NCBI GenBank assembly: GCA_002778195.1
Contig: PCDI01000009.1
Span: 894,725-958,724 of the forward strand
Length of the DNA stretch: 64,000 nucleotides
Reading direction: 5' to 3'
Origin: Raffaelea ambrosiae
Taxonomy: Eukaryota; Ascomycota; Sordariomycetes; Ophiostomatales; Ophiostomataceae
Shown here: positions 46,143 to 57,445 of the stretch, piece by piece
Numbering within the stretch: position 1 is the first letter of the stretch
Layout: each line of letters begins with the position of its first letter
Made by a program: the position numbers and the translations under genes
The notes under the pieces: generated by a model
Seen by the model: only the letters and a program-made list of their open reading frames with translations
Told to the model about the DNA's origin: nothing
The model's database searches: none

Positions 46143-47641
46143 TACAGCAGCAGCAGCAGCTACAGCAGCAGCAGCAAGCGGCCCAGCAGCGGGCAGCAAG
46201 TCAGGGTGCACAGCCCCAGACGACAAGTGCCAATGCCATGAACGCCCTAAATGCTGGCATCCCTCCTGGGGGCGTCAAGCCTACCCCAAACATAGCCCAG
46301 ATTGCCGCGATGATGCCCCCCATACCTGCACATTACCTGGCCATTTCGCCCGCCGAAGTGCAGCAGCTCCGAAATAACAACCCCAGATTCGCAAACGCTC
46401 CGGAGGAGATTGTTCGCAAGACTGTGGCGCGTATGAAGCACGACCAGATTGTGAAGCAATACATCCAGCAGCAGCTTCTGAAACAGCAGCACCAGGCTGG
46501 TCTGTCACAGCAGCCGAATGCCGCTCAGGCCTTTGCGGTGCAGCAGCAGTTGCAACAGGGACAGCAGCAGGGACCTCTTCAACAGCAGCAATTGCAACAC
46601 CAACTGCAACAGCTTCAGATGCAGCAGCAGCAGCAGCAGCAGCAGCAGCTTCAAATGCTCCAGATGCAACAGCAGAATGGCCAGTTTGAGACGCCTAATG
46701 CGGCTGCCATGGCCGCCATGGGACAAGGCATGAATCCCCTGGCTCAGCAGAAGGCGATGGGTGTTCCCGTCTCTGTTGGCCCCACGCCTCCCATGCCCCA
46801 GGTATCTGCGCCGACGACAGCAAGCCCTGAGCAGACAAAGACTGCTACTGCAGGCGGTGCTGGTGCTGCCGCGCGCAACAAGGCCGCCGCACAGGCACAG
46901 CAGAACCGTGCCAACAACAACCGGAAGCGCCCGACTCCTGATGATACGGCAGAGGCGGCCGCGCCTGGGCAGGCCAACACTGCCGCACAACGGCCGACTG
47001 GTGCGCAGCCGGTTGGCCTAGAGCAGCGCCTGGGCATGCTGCAGAATATGTCAGCAGAGCAGTTCGCCAGGATGACTCCCGAGCAGCAGGAGACGGTCAA
47101 GGCACGCCAGCAGGCCATGATGAGCGCTCTGCAGCCGAGCCCTGAAATCATGGATCATCTCATGGCGATTGGATCGCAGGTCCGCCAGGATATCCAGCAG
47201 GAGCAGTTCCCTGATATCCACATGACCCAAGAGGAGAAGGAAGAGGTTTGGAAGAAGATCAGCGACACAATTGAGCCGCTGGTCAAGGTCGGCAAGCAAC
47301 TGGGTCGCTTCTACATGGCAACACGAGACGAGATTCGGACACGCAAGTTCTTCAGAACGGTAAGCATCTTTCTTGCTATTTCGTAATACCCCAGCAACAC
47401 TCGCTAACTTATTCTGCTCACAGCGCTACCGGATTTCGCAACAGTTTAACAAACCCGAGACGCTCGAGGGCCGCAAGGATGTCTTCTCTATCACACCAGA
47501 TGAGGTCGACTCACACCGGAACCTTCTTATGGAGATGGGCCGCGAAGCGATCGCATACATGCGCAAGGCTCAGGCTGCACAGGGAGGACTGCCGTTTGGT
47601 AATCAACAACAGATGGCGCAGAACATGGCCCGCTCGATGTC

Positions 47642-47672
<31 letters not shown>

Positions 47673-49073
47673 CAGGCAGCACAGCAGCAGGCCCAGGCTG
47701 GACAGGCTAGCGATGCCAATGCAGCGGCTGCTGCATCTGGCCAGGTGGCTGCTCCGGTCCCTCTCAGCCAAGCGAACCTGGAGCAGAACACGCGCGCGCA
47801 CAACAAGATGCACAACCGGTCGAACAGCAAGAGCGGCCAAGCACCAGCGGCGCCGACGACCAGCCAACCTCCTCCATTCCCTATGCATGCAACCTCGCCG
47901 CATGGCCAGCCGTCGTACATTGGCAAGCCAACTGTGACCCAAGACAACCTCCACCTGCCAACGGCAAAGAGACGCAAGACCAGCAACCAGAACCAGGCCA
48001 ACGCTGCATCTCCGGCGACGTCGCAGGCACCGGCCGCGGCCACGACGCCTTCACAGATCAAGGCTCCGTCTCCCGACATGAAACGGCAGCAAGGCACCGA
48101 CACGAAGGCGCAGCAGCCGATCCCGCCACAGCAACTGCAGCATCTCCAGCAGCTGCAGCAAATGCAGCAGGCATCCAAGTCGCTCTTGATGTGCTCGGAG
48201 CCAGACTGCGACTCCAAAGGGTTTGCTACGGAGGAAGCACGGCGTGCGCATTTTGAGGAGGAGCATGCCAAGCCCCTTGCGGATCCTCTCAAGTATGCAC
48301 AAGAGAGCCTGGCTGAGGCACTTGGACTGGACTCGGAGGGCCGCCCCAAGACGAAGACAGCGGCCGGTAGCCACAACAATAACGCCAACGCTCTGTCTTC
48401 GACGAACATGGCTCCGTCCCTGTCCAAGCAGGGCGGCCTCACACCCTCGACGCCCATGTCGCGTGTGGCCTCTATGAATCGCCAGGGCAGCACAGCTGGT
48501 GCAGCCAAGAGCACTGGTGCCGCCGGCGCCGATGGCTCCAAGGGCACACCGGGCAAAACGGGCGGTGGAGCTGGAAAGACGACGGCGGCCATGCCGACAC
48601 TCTCGGCAAGTTTGGACGGGGAATCTCTGATGGCAACGGCAGGCTCGGAGGACCCATGGGACTCGACGACCATCAACCCCCACGAGCTCTCGAGTGCATT
48701 CAGCTTTGCGGCAGATACAGCGGCGCATGGAGCGATTGCCGACTTCAGCGTATACCGCAACTCATTGCTGACGCCCAATGACACACCCGAGTCCAAGCCT
48801 GACAGCGGATCATCTGAGCCGAACAGTGACATTTCGGAGAATGCCAACATTAGCATCGGTCTGGACGTGTGGCCAGGAGATGACCTGCTGGTTCCGTCGA
48901 TGCTGGACGACATACAGAACTTCTCAGTGCACGGGATAGACGACGACTATGCCCTGATGGCGATGAACGACATGCCGAGCTCAGCTCTGGATCTCGACAC
49001 AGACCTGACGGAGCTGTTTGGCAAGAGCGTTATTGAGCTGGACCCGAACCTCTACTCGCTTGGGCCTAATTAG
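43155..49073 (+). CDS. MED15: Mediator complex subunit 15 (Gal11 type)
   Basis: Four exons: 43155-43324, 43570-43672, 44021-47359 and 47424-49073, encoding 1753 residues. Introns are 245, 348 and 64 nt with GTGAGT, GTACGT and GTAAGC donors; the frames close exactly. Residues 1-110 form the KIX-like activator-binding domain typical of fungal Med15 (VYQQLVANTPVMNGWRAGVQ, then FPERMGKTV and MALANPGTDMQKAIQIGLDL). The middle is Gln/Met/Pro-rich, with a huge polyglutamine region at about 729-815 plus several smaller ones. ISPAEVQQLRNNNP and DRRKVEEFANRLY are helical blocks between. The last exon has MCSEPDCDSKGFATEEARRAHFEEEH, shown here only as spacing Cys-x4-Cys-x13-His-x4-His, and an acidic end. 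Med15 is a Mediator tail subunit that receives activator signals in the nucleus. The start has a GCCATGG context. Confidence 0.92.
45932..46190 (+). repeat. CAG/CAA polyglutamine tract in MED15
   Basis: About 86 codons, almost all Gln, broken by a few Ala, Ser and Leu codons. CAA interruptions are frequent, which normally limits slippage, but pure CAG runs exist (for example around 45970-46010). Confidence 0.9.
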
Positions 49074-49958
49074 GACTTGATTGGGACAAACAAACGCAGT
49101 AGATGACAACGGCCAGCAACGTTATGATTTTTTTGATGGATTTTCTATATTGATTCCCCCTTATTCTCTGTCCACTTTTTTCTAAAGTTTATTTTTGCCT
49201 GTTCTTGATTTCTGTATTGCGATTTTGCGTCTCCGGTTTTGGTATGGGTGGATGTATCACCCGTGTTCAGAGAGAGCCAGAAAAAAAAGAAAAAAAGAAG
49301 AACGGTATCTGTGGGTCTGGGGATGTTTGGCTGGGGAAGGGGAAAAGGAGAAAGAAGGAAGAGAAAAAAAAAAGAAAAGATGCGTTTGGCGTCGGTTTCC
49401 GGGGTTCCTTTTGGCCTTTTTTTTTCTTTCCCTTCTGTCCTGTTTGGCAGGCTATTTACTTTCTTTCTTCTACTTGTGCGGTTTCTTTTGCGGCGAGGTT
49501 GTGTTTGTTTATAATGTATTCCCCCCTCGTCTTATGACGGCTTGTCTCTTTGCTTTGCCATGCATTCACGCGCCTATTCCCCATTGGCTCTTTTCTGAAA
49601 CTGTGATTTGCAATTTTCTTTCTGTGATTTGTATTTCTTACCTTATTTTCTGTGTTTGATTCTGTTCTTCGTTTCTTTAACCGTTTTGTTTCGTTTGTTG
49701 CTTATTTCTTTCTTTCTGCTTTTTTCTGCCTCGGATTTCTGTTTCCCCTGTGTTCTTTTGCTCTCTTCACTTCTGCTTCCTCAATGGGCCATTTAATTTG
49801 TGTGGGTGGATGTTTCGGGCGTACCTATATGCAAGGCTGGACGGGCGGAATGGGCGGGCGGATGGAATTGTTCTTTGAACGACTTTGGTCTTCTCCATGA
49901 TGTGATCTGCTGGCAAAACAAAATAAGGGGATGATACCCAGAGCATTGTGCAAGTGCG

Positions 49959-50000
<42 letters not shown>

Positions 50001-51932
50001 CGCGCGCGTATTTTTTAAACTTAGACAAGCATTGAATTGTTATTTCTTTTGCCTGGTAATTTTGGCTTGTTCCGTATCAGCTCGAGATGGTGTGCACGCC
50101 GGGGTGGACTCGTGCCAACGATAGAAGACTCGTGCAGACTCGTGTCTCGAATGGCTAGAATGGTGCGCAGACTGGTGCAAACTGGCGCCGACTCTCTCGC
50201 GTGGCTTGTCAGAGTGGGCAGGTTCATTAAAGAAGCAAGATGAGAAGAGAGATCTCAATGTGACATTTGGTTGATACGCTGGAGGAGCATTGGGAGAGGA
50301 GGCAGTCCCCCTATTTGGTGGGCGCCAGCAGTCGCCGGCGTGTAAGAGAAATGGTTGAGAGCTGGAAATGGAGTTGCATATAATACATGCTACGCTATAG
50401 TTGGATAGAAAAGAATTTAAATTCTATGTCGCGAGCGACCGTTGCAGACGGGCTGGCGGAACCAAACGGGTGGCCGCAGGATGCAAGAAAGGCAAAGAAA
50501 CCTTCTCTGCAAGGAAGGCGCGCTAAAGAACTCTCGTGGGCGCTTTCCTAAACGGGGGAGAGACCATGAGTGGAGATGGCCATGTACCACACGCTACACC
50601 TGTCTACGCGTGTGTGCGCGTTTCTGCGAGCAAACACAAGTGGCCCCCGCTGTTTTGATGACCAGAACGAACAGCACAACACGGAGGCACGATGCTACGA
50701 TGGCCAAGTTTAGCTTGAACAGGAGGAGCAGGCAAAAGAAGGGAGGAGGAAACAAGACAAAAGACACCCCCCCCCCCCCCCAAAGAAAGCATGGACCAGG
50801 AACGCGTGCAAAACAACATGCACACACAACAGAGCAGGCAGAGCAGGCACCCATGTTTTGAAACAGAGGAATCTTTTGATATGTTGCCTCCTCCCCCAAA
50901 TTGAACACGACGACTAGACCGGCCCTTGCTTGGAAAAGAAGGCGCGCCTCTGATCTAGGGGCCAGACCCCGGCACCACTGCCTGTGGACGTGTTGACTCG
51001 TGCATTGGAAAGGAAAACGGGCGGGATACCCGCAGGGGACGTGGCAAGAGCCATAGTGTGTGTGCACAGGGAAAAACGCAGGTACCCAGAAATGGGGGGG
51101 ATTTGTGTGTGTGTGTCCCGCAAAGAAGAAGAAAACCCAGGTTTATTGTGGGGAACAGGAACTTGGCTCGGGCGGCGCGCCAAAAAACACGCCTTTTGGC
51201 GTTTGGGAGGGGGGGCGTTTTTTTTTGGTGTAAAGTGGCTCATCGCGACCGAGGCAGAGAGAACACACACAGGCTGGAGCCGCCTGTGGTTGAAGAAGAC
51301 CCCGCTGTATAGTTGGGAGGCCACTGTTCTGGCCCGCGCAGTTTGGGGCCCCCCATTGTGTGTGTCTCTCTCTTTCTTTCTCTTTTCTGATCGTGTTCTT
51401 CTCGTTTTCTTTTTTTTTTTTAAAAGCATCACTCTCTTTCTCTTTCTCTATCTCTCTCTCTCTCTGACCGTGTTTCCAATTGTCGTGTTTGCATTCGTTT
51501 TTTGTCTGTCGTTTGGGACTGCCGTGCCGTTTTCTCTCATTGTCTCCGCTCAGCACTCCAGGGTGACTTAGCTGCCCCCCCCCGACTTACACGCGTTTTT
51601 CAGTCGTCACGGTTTTGTTTCTCTCGCTCTCTCTCATTGCGCCGCAAACAAAACATACACACATAGACACAAAGCGCCGCAACGCGCGTTTTTGTTTTCA
51701 TCCGCCTCTCTTTCTCTCTCTCTTTGCCTGCCTCGGTGCTCGACTCTCTTGGAAACACGCGCCGCAGCCTCTGGATATCGACAGCATTCCCATATACGCC
51801 TGCCCACACCACACGCACACCACACGCATACCACACGCATACCACACGCATACACACACACACTTCCAAGCTTCACGCCCCCCTTCGCGTCGTCTTCGTC
51901 TCTCTCTTTCCTCGTTTCCTCTCCCCTCCCCA
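49074..51932. other. intergenic, MED15 3' side and Whi5-like leader
   Basis: About 2.9 kb. It holds a Z-DNA-prone alternating tract (49960-50011), a C-run at 50767-50781, repeated GACTCGTG words at 50105-50145, and a CT/CA-rich leader at 51361-51930. No gene is defensible; ORFs here are composition artefacts. Confidence 0.5.
49960..50011. repeat. 52-bp alternating purine-pyrimidine tract (GT)n(GC)n
   Basis: Strict alternation with no interruption: about fifteen GT steps followed by eight to nine GC steps, then a T-run. Confidence 0.95.
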
Positions 51933-53776
51933 ATGGCGTCCCCAAAGAGACGCGTTCTCGCGGCCCTCGACGCCAATGCCCACCACCACCACCACCTCGC
52001 CGCATCGGCCCCGTCGCCCAAGAAGAGCAGCAGCAGCAGCCTCGCGAAGACCGCGACCCGGACCACCACACCCGCTTCGCCACGATTCCAGCAGCACGCG
52101 ACCGCCGGAACCCCAACCACAACTCTCCCTCCCAACACGCCCTCGCCTGCGAAACCGTCGACGACGGCCGCGGCCAGGATGGCAGCTGCGGCTGCGGCTA
52201 CGGCTACGGCCACGGCCACGGCTGCGGCTGCGGCTACGGCCACACCCACTCTCCCCGTCTCGCCCCCCGCCAGCTCGGCCGTCAAGAAGCGGCCCCTCGA
52301 CGCCGACGGCGTGGACGACGCGCGCCACAGCCCGGCCCATGCCAAGAAGAAGCTCTGCCGGGAGGGCGTGCCCGCAGGGCCGGCTTCGCCCTCGCCCACG
52401 ACAGTCCACCACAGCCACGTCCCGTCGCCCGCCCGCTCCGTGTCCGAGACCGAGGTCTCCGTGTTGTCGTCTTCGGCTTCGTCGTCTGTTTTGGGCGGCG
52501 ACGACGACGACAACAACAACAACGTCACCTCCTCCACGACCGCCCTCATCAACACCTCCCAGGCCACCAACATCACCGTGCCGGATGCCGAAGCAGCGGC
52601 TGCCCCGGCAGCGGCGGGAGCTGCAGCGGCCACCATCACCTCCTCCTTCGCCCGGCCCCGTACCCTCCTCACTCGCGAACAGTCGCGGCAGGTCAGTCTT
52701 CTTCTTTTTTTGGTTTCCTCGCTTCGCTCGTTTTTCTCTTTTTTGGTCCTCGCTTCGCTCGTTTTTCTTTTTCTTGTCCTCTCTTTGCTCGACTTTCTTT
52801 TTTTTTGTCCTCTCTTTGCTCGCTTTTCTTTTTCTTGTCCTCGCTTCGCCCTGTTTCCTTTTTCATGTCGCTCCTCGCGCCTCGCTTCGCTCGTCGCTCG
52901 TCGCTCGTCGCTGACTCCTCCCTGCAGAAAGCCCACATCCTCATGCTCCGCCTCGGCCTCGCCCGCTACAAGCTCCGCACCGGCCAGGTCGACGTCCCGC
53001 TGGAGCATCTCCGCGTCGTCCCGCTGCGTCCCGCCCCGAGCCAGCTCCGGAGCCCGTCGTCGCTTCCGTCTCCCGCGTGCACGCCCGCGCGCACGCCCCT
53101 CCCGCCGCGGAGCCACTACCACCACCACCACCACCACACCGCCAGCGAATGGGTCCGCCAGCAGCAGCAGCAGCAAAACGTCGTCGTCGCGCCCCGGCCG
53201 TGGTCCTCGTGGCCGCCACAGCCCATCCAGGGCGACAACGACGACGACCACAACGACGACGACGAGTCGAGCGACGACGACGAGGTCCTGCCGCAGCGGC
53301 CGGGCAACCAGCGGCCGGGGGATGCCCTGTCGCAGCCGCACCCCCGGCCGGCGTCCTACGGACGAGGAGGAGGAGGAGGAGGCGGAGGAGGAGGAGGAGG
53401 CGGAGGAGGAGGAGGCGGCGTGTCGCAGACGGTCCACGGGGGACGACCCGCCACCGCTGCCCTCCAGTCCGACAACAGCCGACGAGACCTCCCGCCGACG
53501 ATCCGCGTGGACGCGCCGCCCCCCCAGCGGGACGACGCCAACAACGACCACCACCACGACCACCACCGCGAGATCGCCCCCCTTCCGCACCTGCGGTCCC
53601 TGCTGGAGACGCCGCGGGTGGCGCGACAAAGGGAGGAGGAGCATGACGACCACGTCCACGGTGTCCACGACGTCCACAGTGCCCACAGCGGACAGCAAGA
53701 CCATCCGAGGCTGGCGAGCAGTGCGCTGCAGGGGGGTGCGGTGCACGGGCTGTTGCGTCTGGCGGGACGAAGCTGA
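51933..53776 (+). CDS. WHI5: Whi5/Nrm1-like G1/S transcription repressor
   Basis: Two exons, 51933-52691 and 52928-53776, 535 residues; the intron is phase 0 (GTCAGT...CCTGCAG). The diagnostic part is the motif made across the junction: RTLLTREQSRQ-KAHILMLRLGLARYKLRTGQ (split here at the junction), at about residues 243-275. It matches the short conserved Whi5/Nrm1 helix that binds the SBF/MBF-type G1 transcription factors. The rest is disordered and lineage-specific: Ala/Thr-rich N-terminus, possible Cdk sites (SPK, SPP, TPS), KKRPLDADG and KKKLCREG basic patches usable for nuclear import, an acidic Asp/Asn run, poly-His, and a poly-Gly run near residue 403. Such proteins hold back G1/S genes until phosphorylated. 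The intron contains the same repeat unit as the CLC introns. The exact family member (Whi5 versus Nrm1) is not decidable here. Confidence 0.75.
52692..52927 (+). repeat. Whi5-like gene intron carrying the CGCTTCGCTCG repeat
   Basis: This 236-nt intron contains about six copies of the unit CCTCGCTTCGCTCGTTTT or close variants (CTCTTTGCTCG), with TTTTTGT and TTTTTCTT spacers and a GTCGCTC run at its 3' end. The orientation relative to transcription is the same as in the CLC introns. Confidence 0.85.
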
Positions 53777-55153
53777 AAGATGGTGGGCAGTGCAGGGGAG
53801 CAATGCCGAGTTTGTGGAGGCCATGATGGCAAGGAAGACAAGGTGACGGTCTCGAGTTCATGTCATCTGGTTTCTTGTTTACATTTTTTCGTCTATCGTT
53901 TGTGGGTTTCTTTTTTGGGGTTCTCTGGCGTTCTCTTGCTTCTTGCTTCTTGCTTCTTATTTTTTTTGGTTTTTTTGGTTTTTTGGCTTGTTTTCTCTCA
54001 TTCTCCCCCCCCCCCTTTTGGTTTTCTATCTTATTTTCTTCGGCATCTGATACCACACACACAAAAGGAGGGGGGGGCACTGACTGTATCCTCCTCTTTT
54101 TTTCCTCGGTTGTCATTTCCTCTCGCGCGTGAAAGGACCATGTTTGGTTGCTTTTTTCCAGTCATTTTGGCGAGGTTCCTCCTTTGGTTATTCATTTTCT
54201 CTGGTTGTGTGCCCGTTTTGTCATTGATCGTTTACAAACTGCATTGGACCATCCCGGCTTGTTAGTAGATATTGTTCTTGTTTTCTGCATTCCTGGCATG
54301 TTGGTAGATTCTGCTCTTGATTTTGGCATCCTTTACATTTTTATCTACATCTGGCTCTTGATTCTTCGTCACAGCATTGCACTGCACTGTTCACATACCA
54401 CGGCATCAGACACATGTACCAAAACAAAAGAAGAAAAAGTCCATTGAGAATAGAAGTTCTTATCCGGGAATTCTCGCTATTCCAGTATTGTTCGCTCCGG
54501 CCAACAAGTCTTGGTATTGAACATGGCTTTGAAAAAAGAAAAAGAATATATAAAAAAGATATCCGCCGCTCACGCTTGTGCTCATGCTACCAAGACAACA
54601 AAATAAGACAAATGTCACCTCTATACTACTCGGCAATGCTGTTGTTCCGAGAAGCAATCGACCGCCTGTCTGAGAGTCTGCACCCTCACCACTTGCCGTC
54701 TGTCGTGCCTTTCTCTATTGTGTTAATTCTGTTTCAATTGGGCGCATATCGTCCTACGTACCCACCATAAAAATTCCCGTACCCGTCAGAGTAGCCCTCA
54801 CTTCTGCTTTGGACGCTCCCTCCCTGTCCACTATAGACGTATTGCACGCCAATGTACTGTCCGCGATGCATGCGCTGTGGCGCGATCCTGCGCCCCGCCT
54901 GCATGTATGGCTGAACAGCCGTCTGTGGCCCTGGTTTCTTAGTCTGCTGTGTTTCTTCCTCCGGTGCCATGGATTTGTCTGGATCTTGCCACAGCCCCGT
55001 GTTTCTGTTCCGGCTGACTAGTTGAAATGAGCTCCGTGATGACAGCGAATTCGGGGGGGTTGGCAGCGTCTCCCCCTCACTCGGTCGGCCGGCTGAGCTC
55101 TAGCGGTTCTGGCCGTCCGGATTGTCGTTTGCCCTCTTCTGCCGCCCCGTCCT
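53777..55153. other. intergenic between convergent genes, possible extra exon
   Basis: About 1.4 kb, T-rich at 53880-54040. On the minus strand, 55111-54734 is open after a TAG at a plausible acceptor (ACCGCTAG) and reads Ser/Pro-rich sequence ending in YGNFYGGYVGRYAPN. It may be the last exon of the 55154-56248 gene. Otherwise nothing is recognised. Confidence 0.45.
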
Positions 55154-56248
55154 TCAAAACCCTGCCACCGTCAGACTCGGCAATTGCGTAGAGCCCTCCA
55201 GCAAGTCGGCCAGCCTCCTCGCTTGCCGCACCTCATTGATTATCTCAAACATTTCCACCAAGGTCGGGGGATTCCGTGGCTGAAAGGCGGCTGTCTGGGG
55301 CTCGTCCCCGACCTTTGTCTTTCCCTTTCCCTTTCCCTTACCCTTTCTGTGGTTGTACTCTTCCACGAGGTAGCTCCAGTCTGGATCGCCGCGCCTACGG
55401 AATCCGTATTTGCGGTTAGTGACCTCCAGCTCCAACTTCCACAGCTCCTCTTTGGTGAGCAGCGTCCCCCGGGACAGGTAGAACGAGTGGAAGATGCAGA
55501 GCCTCTTGGGCCGCAGGATCCGCACCATTGACTTGCGGCAGTGATCGCACTGCGGGTCTGGAAATGACGGTGACCGCGGAATCAGAGCATAGACACGTCC
55601 AGAGGCCGCATCACGACGCAACAGCCGATTATCAATGAGATGCTCTCGGTGAGTTGCCAGGCCAGGGCTCGTCTGCTCGCTGATGACGGGGCAACCCGAC
55701 CAAATGGTCACGGCGCCGGTCGAGCTGACTGGCTCGTTGCGGCTCGTAGCGGTTTGGCTGGATGGGCCGGCTTCCACGCCCGCCCGACGCAGCTGTCCAG
55801 GAGTGGCTGGATTTGAGACGAGAGGACTCGTCTGGGCACTTGGCAACAGCACATTCGGTGGTGTCGTGAGGGGCGGGGGCGTGTTGTGCGAAGTATTGGA
55901 CGTATGACGGGACATTGACCGGGAGGCCGTGGCTTGGCTGCTGCCAGCAGTGGTGATCGCCAACTCCAGCATGGCAGCCTCGAGCGCTTCCCGGCGAATC
56001 TCCTGTTCAATGGCTGACTGAGGTGCAGCGACAGGCTCCAAGCGCCTAAGGATGCCCCTGTCCGACTCGTTAAGTGTCGATCTAGGATCCCCACTGGCGT
56101 GATGAGAGGCACCGGGCTGGAAGCTGTTCATCCCAGCACACATCCTGGTTGATATGTTCTGTTGGTGTTCCAACCTGAAGGATGCGTTGCGTAGTAGGGT
56201 CGTCGGGACGTCGGCTTCGTCGTCCAGCTGTGGCCACTTGTCTTCCAT
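55154..56248 (-). CDS. hypothetical protein with CxxC...C/H cluster
   Basis: Open frame ending in TGA at 55154-55156. I start at MEDKWPQLDDEADVP (56248, 364 residues); an ATG at 56386 would add 46 residues from A/T-rich DNA. The N-terminal half is Ser/Thr/Pro-rich and disordered apart from a helical stretch, EQEIRREALEAAMLELAITT. The C-terminal half looks folded: PQCDHCRKSMVRILRPKR, then LCIFHSFYLSRGTLLTKEE and LWKLELEVTNRKYGF, with a CxxC...C..H arrangement that might bind zinc. A GKGKGKGKT run follows. A weak intron (donor ACG|GTGGCA, acceptor CGCTAG, 69 nt, phase 0) could replace the last four codons with an exon reaching 54734, adding about 126 residues of similar style. I do not recognise a family. 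Confidence 0.55.
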   Translation of the reverse strand: MEDKWPQLDDEADVPTTLLRNASFRLEHQQNISTRMCAGMNSFQPGASHHASGDPRSTLNESDRGILRRLEPVAAPQSAIEQEIRREALEAAMLELAITTAGSSQATASRSMSRHTSNTSHNTPPPLTTPPNVLLPSAQTSPLVSNPATPGQLRRAGVEAGPSSQTATSRNEPVSSTGAVTIWSGCPVISEQTSPGLATHREHLIDNRLLRRDAASGRVYALIPRSPSFPDPQCDHCRKSMVRILRPKRLCIFHSFYLSRGTLLTKEELWKLELEVTNRKYGFRRRGDPDWSYLVEEYNHRKGKGKGKGKTKVGDEPQTAAFQPRNPPTLVEMFEIINEVRQARRLADLLEGSTQLPSLTVAGF

Positions 56249-56386
56249 GGCTGCTGTTTTGGAGGGGATGGCTATGGGGCGGTTTGCCGTAACTTGATGC
56301 TCTTGCGTATAAAAATGTTTAGTGGTAGTTAATCTCCTAGTTATGGTCTCGCGTCTCGTCGGTGTGGTAGACCGGCCGTCCACCAC

Positions 56387-57445
56387 CGGAGGCGAGGTGG
56401 ATGGATCAGTAAAGGATACAAGAGAGGTAGAGATGAACCGAACAGAAATAGGAATATTGAGAAAGCCCTGTTTGTTTTCTAGTCAACTTTTGGAAGAAGC
56501 AACAGGAAGGCACAACGTTAATGCGAGGAAGTGAACATGAGCGTCTGCAAGGTCGCGGCTGCCTTACGAAGTACGGGAGGGGATATGGGGAAAGAAGAAC
56601 CGAGAGGACAAGCCTAAAAACACATTGCGAGCTAGTAGATGTACTTGAAGTTTATTTACGTTTGGGCTGTCTAGTTGAATGTTGGCCAAATTAGCAACAG
56701 CCAAATACGATCTGTCCATGACTCTCGTGCGCAACTGGTACTGGCACGGCCTACTCTTCGGCAACTAGCACGCCACATATCCCAGCATAAGTATTTTGGA
56801 AAGATCTGGGGAGATTCGAAGTGAAATTTCATAAGTACCGGAAAATCTGGAAACAGGGTATAGAGACTGCGGAAAGGGGACGGCTTCGACTGGCTACGAC
56901 TTACACGAGCAAGACCAGGTGCCTCATGGGTTTACAGCAAAGAGTAGTCAGCAAGCAACACAGAAAAGCATCATTCGCACCCGTCACGGAAGAATAAAAA
57001 CCAACAGCATAGTAAATTTTTTCATCTTAGCCCGAACAGAATCAGAACAGTGACTGAAAGAGAGACGTTTGGTGTCATCAGGGGTAATGTTGACATCAGA
57101 CAATCACATCACATGGAAGCACACGTGACCATATCCAAGCCATTTTCTGCCAGGTACCGCCGCCAGCCGAATTCAGACTGAGGTGGGTCCTCCCATTAAA
57201 TGGTCCTGCGAGAGCGCGTCACTGGACTTTTTTTTCTTGCGAGTCGCGACTTGGGGTCGAACTACGCAGCTAAAACTTGTCACCTAATCAACCAACCCCC
57301 TCGACCCTCTCGCATCGCACAGGGTACGGGCACTGCATATCCCATCTTCGCCAGCAGTTTTTTTTTTGTCTTGTGTCTCACCCCTGACCCCTCTTTTTCA
57401 TCTGCCTTTTCTGTATTGCTTGTCCATTTTTAGATTGTTTCCGCG
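56387..57445. other. intergenic, divergent promoter side
   Basis: About 1.1 kb between the hypothetical gene (-) and POB3 (+), noticeably more A/T-rich than the flanking genes. C/T-rich sequence at 57356-57440 precedes the POB3 start. Nothing else seen. Confidence 0.5.
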
